From Eutypella sp. D-1 (Eukaryota > Ascomycota > Sordariomycetes > Xylariales > Diatrypaceae): a stretch of DNA of 64,000 nt. The notes beneath the pieces are model-generated. The model was not told the origin of the DNA. It did no database searches and was given only the letters and a program-made list of their open reading frames with translations. A program made the translations under genes and the position numbers. Location of the stretch: positions 372,001 to 436,000 of the forward strand of contig JAJTTP010000009.1 in assembly GCA_023313575.1 (NCBI GenBank), written 5' to 3'. This document shows, piece by piece, positions 59,567 to 64,000 of this stretch (position 1 is its first letter; the number at the start of each line of letters is the position of its first letter).

Positions 59567-60900
59567 GTTTTTGCTTATTATGTCTTTGTTGATACGTTGG
59601 GATTTCTCTCAGGTTTCAGAGGCTGGGGTTCGGCGAAGCTTTTATGAGTGGGTTGGTTGTTTTAAGGTGAAGAGGGATGGGGCTTATCATAAAATTGGGA
59701 CTAGAAGGGGGAAGGGGGTAGGGATCGTGTATCTCATAGACTTAGAATTAGCTATCTACTAGATAACCCTGTGGTTATTAATATAACATCATCCGCTTAA
59801 CCAGTAGAGGCTTCAAGTTGCGATGCATGCATAATACATATGTACCTAAGTAAGTGCAAAACCCCAAGATCCACCACCCGCCCGACACCATACATCATAG
59901 AGACATAGGTGATTCATTGTGATTGGACAACTTTGCGGGAGCGGCATAAGTCCGTGGGGGTTATCCAGGATTCCACGGTATTGTTCTGCCAGTCTGCGTA
60001 ACCGTTCCTGGGAGACCGGAGCGCCGGCGCACTCTAGAGCCCGAGATAGTGCACATAATTACTTCATTCACGACCTGACTAGGTAAATAGTGCCCGCTGC
60101 CGGTGCCGGCGCCGGTGCCGATGGGCAAAAAAAAAGAGATACTCCAAGAGAATGCATGGGCAACTGAAGTATTGGGCATTCTACTCGTTCTAAATCCCGG
60201 GCTAAGATCCATATTGGTTTTTTTTTTTTCCTATGGCCTTAAGTCCGTAAATTCCGCCAGTGAAACATTGACAACAGCCGCTGCATCGGCACCTATTCCG
60301 GGGGCGATGAAAAGCATGGCGAGGGATCTACTGGGAATGACGATATGCGCCTGGCTGAGCGGGGTCAAGAAGTCAGGGGTCGCGAGTTAGCGGTCAGGGG
60401 TAAGAGGGATTAACGGTAATCTCGAGATATTTCCGGAAATGTTCCTCCTTAAGCTGGAAAGCTCCTCTCTATTACCGTCCAAGATATGGATGCTACCTGC
60501 TCTAGAACTGCAATAATTTATGCAACTTTGCGGAGACGCGTATAATAGAGAAAGGGATGCTAAGCTTTTCCCCCTTAGGCCTGGCTAATTCACACGCTGA
60601 GCTACCCCTAGATCGCGCTCCTAACAAGCCTTGGCGTTGTTGGACTAGGCAGCCATGGCAAAGGCTTGTTTTCTCATGCTGTGGGTTAGGTTAGGTTAGG
60701 TGCTTAGGTTTGTTGAAGTAGGGTCTTAGTTATTAGTTATGTTGTTTTTCTCTAATTTCTACAGGACTGTGGATGATAGGATTGGGCAACCCTCCCCCCC
60801 CCACCCCCCAATTTCCAGGAAACGGGGTTTACTTTAACCACTCAGACACAAGCAACGCAACAAAGGTAACAATTCCCAGGAATACAGACTGTTTCTCTAA
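59567..60900. other. Intergenic, no gene recognised
   Basis: Contains the promoter of the hydrolase gene. Short frames (59961-60212 -, 60103-60390 +) lack domains. A short run of TTAGG units near 60686-60703 is noted. Confidence 0.5.
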
Positions 60901-61824
60901 TCAAGCCTTGCCAAGTCGGCCGGCTCCGCTCTCTAGATCCCTTGATCCACTACCGGATCCCCGTCTCGGCCTTTTGAACAGGGATTCTTTATGAGATGGT
61001 CCCGACGAAGGCCGTTGGCTAGCCTTCGGTCTCGGAGACGTGGCTGGCTCGCAATGTCCGCACGCCGGGCAGCGGTACCCCGCGGGGGCATCCTCCTCAA
61101 CGCTAGCCAGGGCCGTCGGAGCCGTCGTCTTCGGCTTCGTCTTCAATGAACGCGACAGCTTCCCCGAGAACAGCTTGTGGCTTTTTTCCGGCACGGCGGG
61201 AGGCTCTGGGCTTGCGCTCGCAATCTCCTGATCGGCCTCGGTTGAGGACTCGTGAAGTATGTCACTGGGGTGCTCCCGATGCTCGGACGGGTGCTTCTTG
61301 ATACTCGCAACCAGACGCGCGATCGGGGAATTCGGACCCGATGGGTTGGGCTTGGCGGCGGCAGGCGGTGATTGAGCGTCGGAAGTCGGAACTTCGGCTT
61401 CGGCTTCGGTTTCGGTTGCCTTCTGCTTATTGCTCTTGGTCTTCACCAGCTTTTTGGAATTTCGGCGGCCCTCTTTCTTCTTATCTGTGGCGGGGTTGTC
61501 TTGCCTCGATGCCACATCCACATCGCTGGCTTGAGGCACTTCCCGTGGTGCTGCTGCTGATGGTGCCGTCGGCGGCTCCGAGGTCTTGATGGAAGGCCAC
61601 CGCCACTTTTTCAGCGGTACCGCATGGGAACGGTCATGCTGTACGGGCTCATCGGTCTGCTGTTCATGCTGGCCTGGACCAGGTTCCTGTGGCTCTGATG
61701 TAGTCTTCTCTTTGGCCCGATTCTTCCAAGGCAATAGCTTTCCCAAGCCTTTCTTGGTGTGGTGGGCATCGGAGACCTCTGAGCTCTCCGGCTCCACCGT
61801 CGGTATGGTTTCAGTCGTCGCCAT
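60901..61824 (-). CDS. Hypothetical basic, low-complexity protein
   Basis: An uninterrupted frame of 307 residues from ATG at 61824 to TGA at 60901. It is rich in Lys, Ser, Pro, Glu and Ala and is probably disordered throughout. Short basic blocks recur: GLGKLLPWKNRAKEK, KKWRWPSIK, KKEGRRNSKKLVKTKSNKQK and LFSGKLSRSLKTKPK. Near the end is one CxxCxxC motif (YRCPACGHCEP), which alone is not enough for a zinc domain. The tail is Arg/Ser/Gly-rich. No transmembrane or signal segment is visible. An open frame this long in GC-rich DNA with normal codon use supports a real gene, but I recognise no family. A nuclear or cytoskeleton-associated adaptor is possible but unsupported. Confidence 0.6.
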   Translation of the reverse strand: MATTETIPTVEPESSEVSDAHHTKKGLGKLLPWKNRAKEKTTSEPQEPGPGQHEQQTDEPVQHDRSHAVPLKKWRWPSIKTSEPPTAPSAAAPREVPQASDVDVASRQDNPATDKKKEGRRNSKKLVKTKSNKQKATETEAEAEVPTSDAQSPPAAAKPNPSGPNSPIARLVASIKKHPSEHREHPSDILHESSTEADQEIASASPEPPAVPEKSHKLFSGKLSRSLKTKPKTTAPTALASVEEDAPAGYRCPACGHCEPATSPRPKASQRPSSGPSHKESLFKRPRRGSGSGSRDLESGAGRLGKA

Positions 61825-62770
61825 TGGCTCTACACCCGTGTCGTACGGATGTCTGCTCTTCCCGGGCTTTGAAGTTCCGAAGATAATCCTTCTGGGGAAG
61901 CGGAAAACAAGTCCGCTCGATCCTCCCTGTCCTGGGTCGTCGGTAGACCTCGTGTGCCCGCTGACGTCGTCTTGCTAGTTCTCAGTCTTTAGGCAGAGGG
62001 ACAAGAGCCGCCGGCCGATCTCGCGCAGTACTTTTCTTACTGGTGTCGGTTCGGCGTCGTTTCCCGGCCACGGGATAACTAGAGTCTGTTGCGTTGGCCA
62101 CCGGTGTCTATAATCTGGTTCCTGCTTGTGCGGCTTTTTACCAAACCGTGGCATCACAGGGCGGCGAAAACAGTAAACATGCGGTAATAGTGCGAGAGCC
62201 TGCTGTGTATATCTCGCAGGTGTTCAGAATAAGTAACGAAACGACCTTGTCGTTTAACAGAAAACGGGCTGAATGCGAGTTAAGACATGGCGGCCATTCT
62301 GGATAGGGTTTTGCTTCGGTTACGTGTTGACGAAATACGTCCAGAAAGGAATGCTGGCTGCAGCAATGCGTAAGTTCTATGTTTCCTCTCAGACACTCAT
62401 CACCTACCAGTACTGGGATGGAAGTCGAATCCATTCAGTGGGTATGCCTTCCGTCTCTAAGTTCGCACGTCGTTTCTAATTCAATTGCCATCACCACATT
62501 CGAGTGTAAGGCAGCAGCTACAGACCACCGTGGAAGGTCCCATCAAGACCTTCCAGTCGGCATGTATAGACCATGAAACAAACCGCATCATCCTAACCGA
62601 TTCTTCTAGAAGAATGCGATAATTCTACAGGAGCTACATCCCCTGCCCTTTGTTTCCCTGGGCAGCTAAGTAGCGTATACTAATACCATTGTAGGGCACC
62701 TGACGCATTGCCATTGCACGAATTCACCGGATATTTATGGACTTCAACCATTTTAACTTTCTATTCCCTT
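61825..62770. other. Intergenic, no gene recognised
   Basis: The left part is the promoter of the 61824 gene and the right part the 3' side of the dipeptidase gene. Small frames (62094-62306 +, 62138-62434 -) show nothing recognisable. Confidence 0.5.
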
Positions 62771-63834
62771 CTAACTTCCAAATATCCTCTCTAGATAATT
62801 TAGCCAATTCTCGCCGAGGACCTTGCGCATCTTCTCCTCGCTCCAGCCTTTTCTCGCCATAGCACATGCTAGTTCGGCCCTCTCCGCCAGGGGTCCCAGG
62901 GGCTTCACAACCTTTTGGCTGCCCCAGGGCGTCAGCCGCCTAGCGTAACCCTTGTCCTTGTTGCACCAAGCCATGAAATCGCTAGGGCGGCCGTGGCCTT
63001 CGCTCGAATCAGACCCGATGCCCACCAGGTCCTCTCCTATCAGACCGATGACATAGTCCAGCGCATTGACATAATCGTCAATCGTGCTGTCGTTGTCCTT
63101 CTTCATGTGCGGGCCGAACTGCGACAGGCCGACGAACCCTCCCTTGGATCCGATGAGCTTGATGAGGTGGTCCGACTTGTTCCGCGGATGTTCCTTCATG
63201 CCACTGGGAAGCACGTGGGAGAAACACGGCGGCTTTCCTTCCGGTGCATAATTAATGGCGTCTTCGCTAGTCTTGGGGCCCACATGACTGAGATCGACGA
63301 CCATCCCGAGCTTGGCCATCTCGTCGATCACTTCTCGGCCGAAACCCGTCAGCCCCGAATCGTTGAGCTCCGTGTAGCCGGCTCCCGAGTAGTTCTGGGT
63401 GTTGTAGGTGAGCTGCATCTTCCGGACTCCGAGATCCCGGAAGACGCGCAGGTAGTCGAGCTGGTCCTCTATGCCCGCCGTATTCTGCCATGACAGGAGC
63501 ACCGCTGTCTTGCCGGCCTTCTTCGCCGCGCGGATGTCTGCCACGCTGTGCGCTTGCACGATCAAGTCGTCGTGTTCCTCGAACCACTTCTTCCACTGCA
63601 CCACGTTGGCGATGCTACCCCTGAAACCCTCCCACCTGCATTTCCCGGTGTCAGCCATTGATGTTATAAATCATGAATTTTGACTCTAACCTACAACCCG
63701 CAAGTGCACGACACACCGGTGAAGCCTCCTTTATGCCATGCCTCAAATATCTCACGCGAGAAGTTGCATATGTTCAGCCCATCAAAATGGATTGCATCAG
63801 CGTAGATCCTACGTGCTTCGGCCTCGGAAACCAT
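62771..63834 (-). CDS. Membrane-dipeptidase family (peptidase M19) enzyme
   Basis: Two exons: 63834-63698 (ATG, MVSEAEARRIYADAIHFDG) and 63635-62771, with a 62-nt intron 63697-63636 (GTTGTA donor, CTGAC branch-like site, ATGCAG acceptor, phase 2), giving 333 residues. The open frame of exon 2 alone starts at an ATG that lies inside the intron, and it lacks the metal-binding HxD. The first exon supplies HFDGLNICNFSREIF with this motif. Other family landmarks are WKKWFEEHDDLI, NTAGIEDQLDYL (Glu ligand), GMVVDLSHVG and CFSHVLPSG (His ligands), RNKSD (Arg) and LVGIGSDSSEGHG (Asp). M19 enzymes are zinc dipeptidases; fungal members cut dipeptides and sometimes act in secondary metabolism. No signal peptide or GPI site is visible, so it is probably cytosolic. 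The donor is unusual (GTTGTA), the one weak point of the model. Confidence 0.85.
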
Positions 63835-64000
63835 CTTCAAGATTGATCTTGCGGGCGCTTTTGTTATACAGTCAAGGTAGTTGCACCTGTTCTTCCAGCG
63901 CAGTAAGTAGAAACATAGTGTTCGAAGAAATAGCGATCCTATGTTTGTAGCCCTTCAATTCTTGCATATTAGTCCGGACAATATCTCGCCTCACTTCCCG
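63835..64000. other. Window edge, upstream of the dipeptidase gene
   Basis: Presumed promoter of the dipeptidase gene; nothing specific is seen. Confidence 0.4.

Noticed and set aside
60686..60703. TTAGG-like units resembling telomere repeats
   Set aside because: Only about three units, five-base spacing instead of TTAGGG, and inside ordinary intergenic DNA.
1..64000. CRISPR arrays, bacterial operons, riboswitches
   Set aside because: No regularly spaced repeats; intron-containing genes show a eukaryotic genome.

Overview
The window reads as nuclear DNA of a filamentous ascomycete (Pezizomycotina). The evidence is short GT-AG introns of 50-230 nt, secreted oxidative enzymes, an Asp f 4-type secreted protein, a DUF7726 protein, an NWD-NACHT-WD40 (NLR-like) gene, and a block of LTR retrotransposons reduced to AT-rich sequence with the signature expected of repeat-induced point mutation (RIP). 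I cannot name the species.

Left part (1-29 kb): gene-poor. A DUF7726 protein (3500-5287, +) follows a long pyrimidine-rich leader. Two decayed accessory NTPase genes lie back to back: a STAND-like fragment (-, about 7.85-8.86 kb) and an AAA+ ATPase (+, 8.96-9.87 kb). Two members of one small CHORD-like zinc-ligand family lie 2.4 kb apart: one apparently intact (12141-12995, -), one with an early TAG (15389-15771, +). An Asp f 4-like secreted protein is at 17524-18579 (-). A hypothetical protein is at 23580-24242 (-).

Centre (25.3-44.0 kb): one large gene for an NWD-NACHT-WD40 protein on the minus strand, cut in two by a 13.84-kb nested retrotransposon block (29264-43104). The outer unit is a Ty1/copia element with 206-bp LTRs and a 5-bp target duplication (TAAAC). 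Taking out the block and one TAAAC joins the two halves of the host gene exactly in frame. Inside the copia element sit three further insertions with related ~414-440 bp LTRs: two solo LTRs (duplications CTTAA and CGGCG) and one full-length Ty3/gypsy element on the minus strand (6850 bp, duplication AATAA). The host gene also carries two in-frame TGA codons outside the insertion.

Right part (44-64 kb): a helix-turn-helix fragment of transposon or Clr5-like type (45.5-46.2 kb), a possible decayed RTA1-like membrane protein (46.9-47.3 kb), then a cluster of ordinary genes. These are a secreted intradiol dioxygenase (50707-51927, +), a stand-alone CDH-type cytochrome domain protein (53475-54202, -), a WW/FF splicing-type protein (56056-57951, +), a four-exon dienelactone hydrolase (58290-59566, -), a basic low-complexity protein (60901-61824, -) and an M19 dipeptidase with a short first exon (62771-63834, -). 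The dioxygenase and the dienelactone hydrolase are both of kinds used in breakdown of aromatic compounds, but they are 6 kb apart with unrelated genes between them, so a pathway is only a guess. All splice sites were read by eye and lack transcript support.
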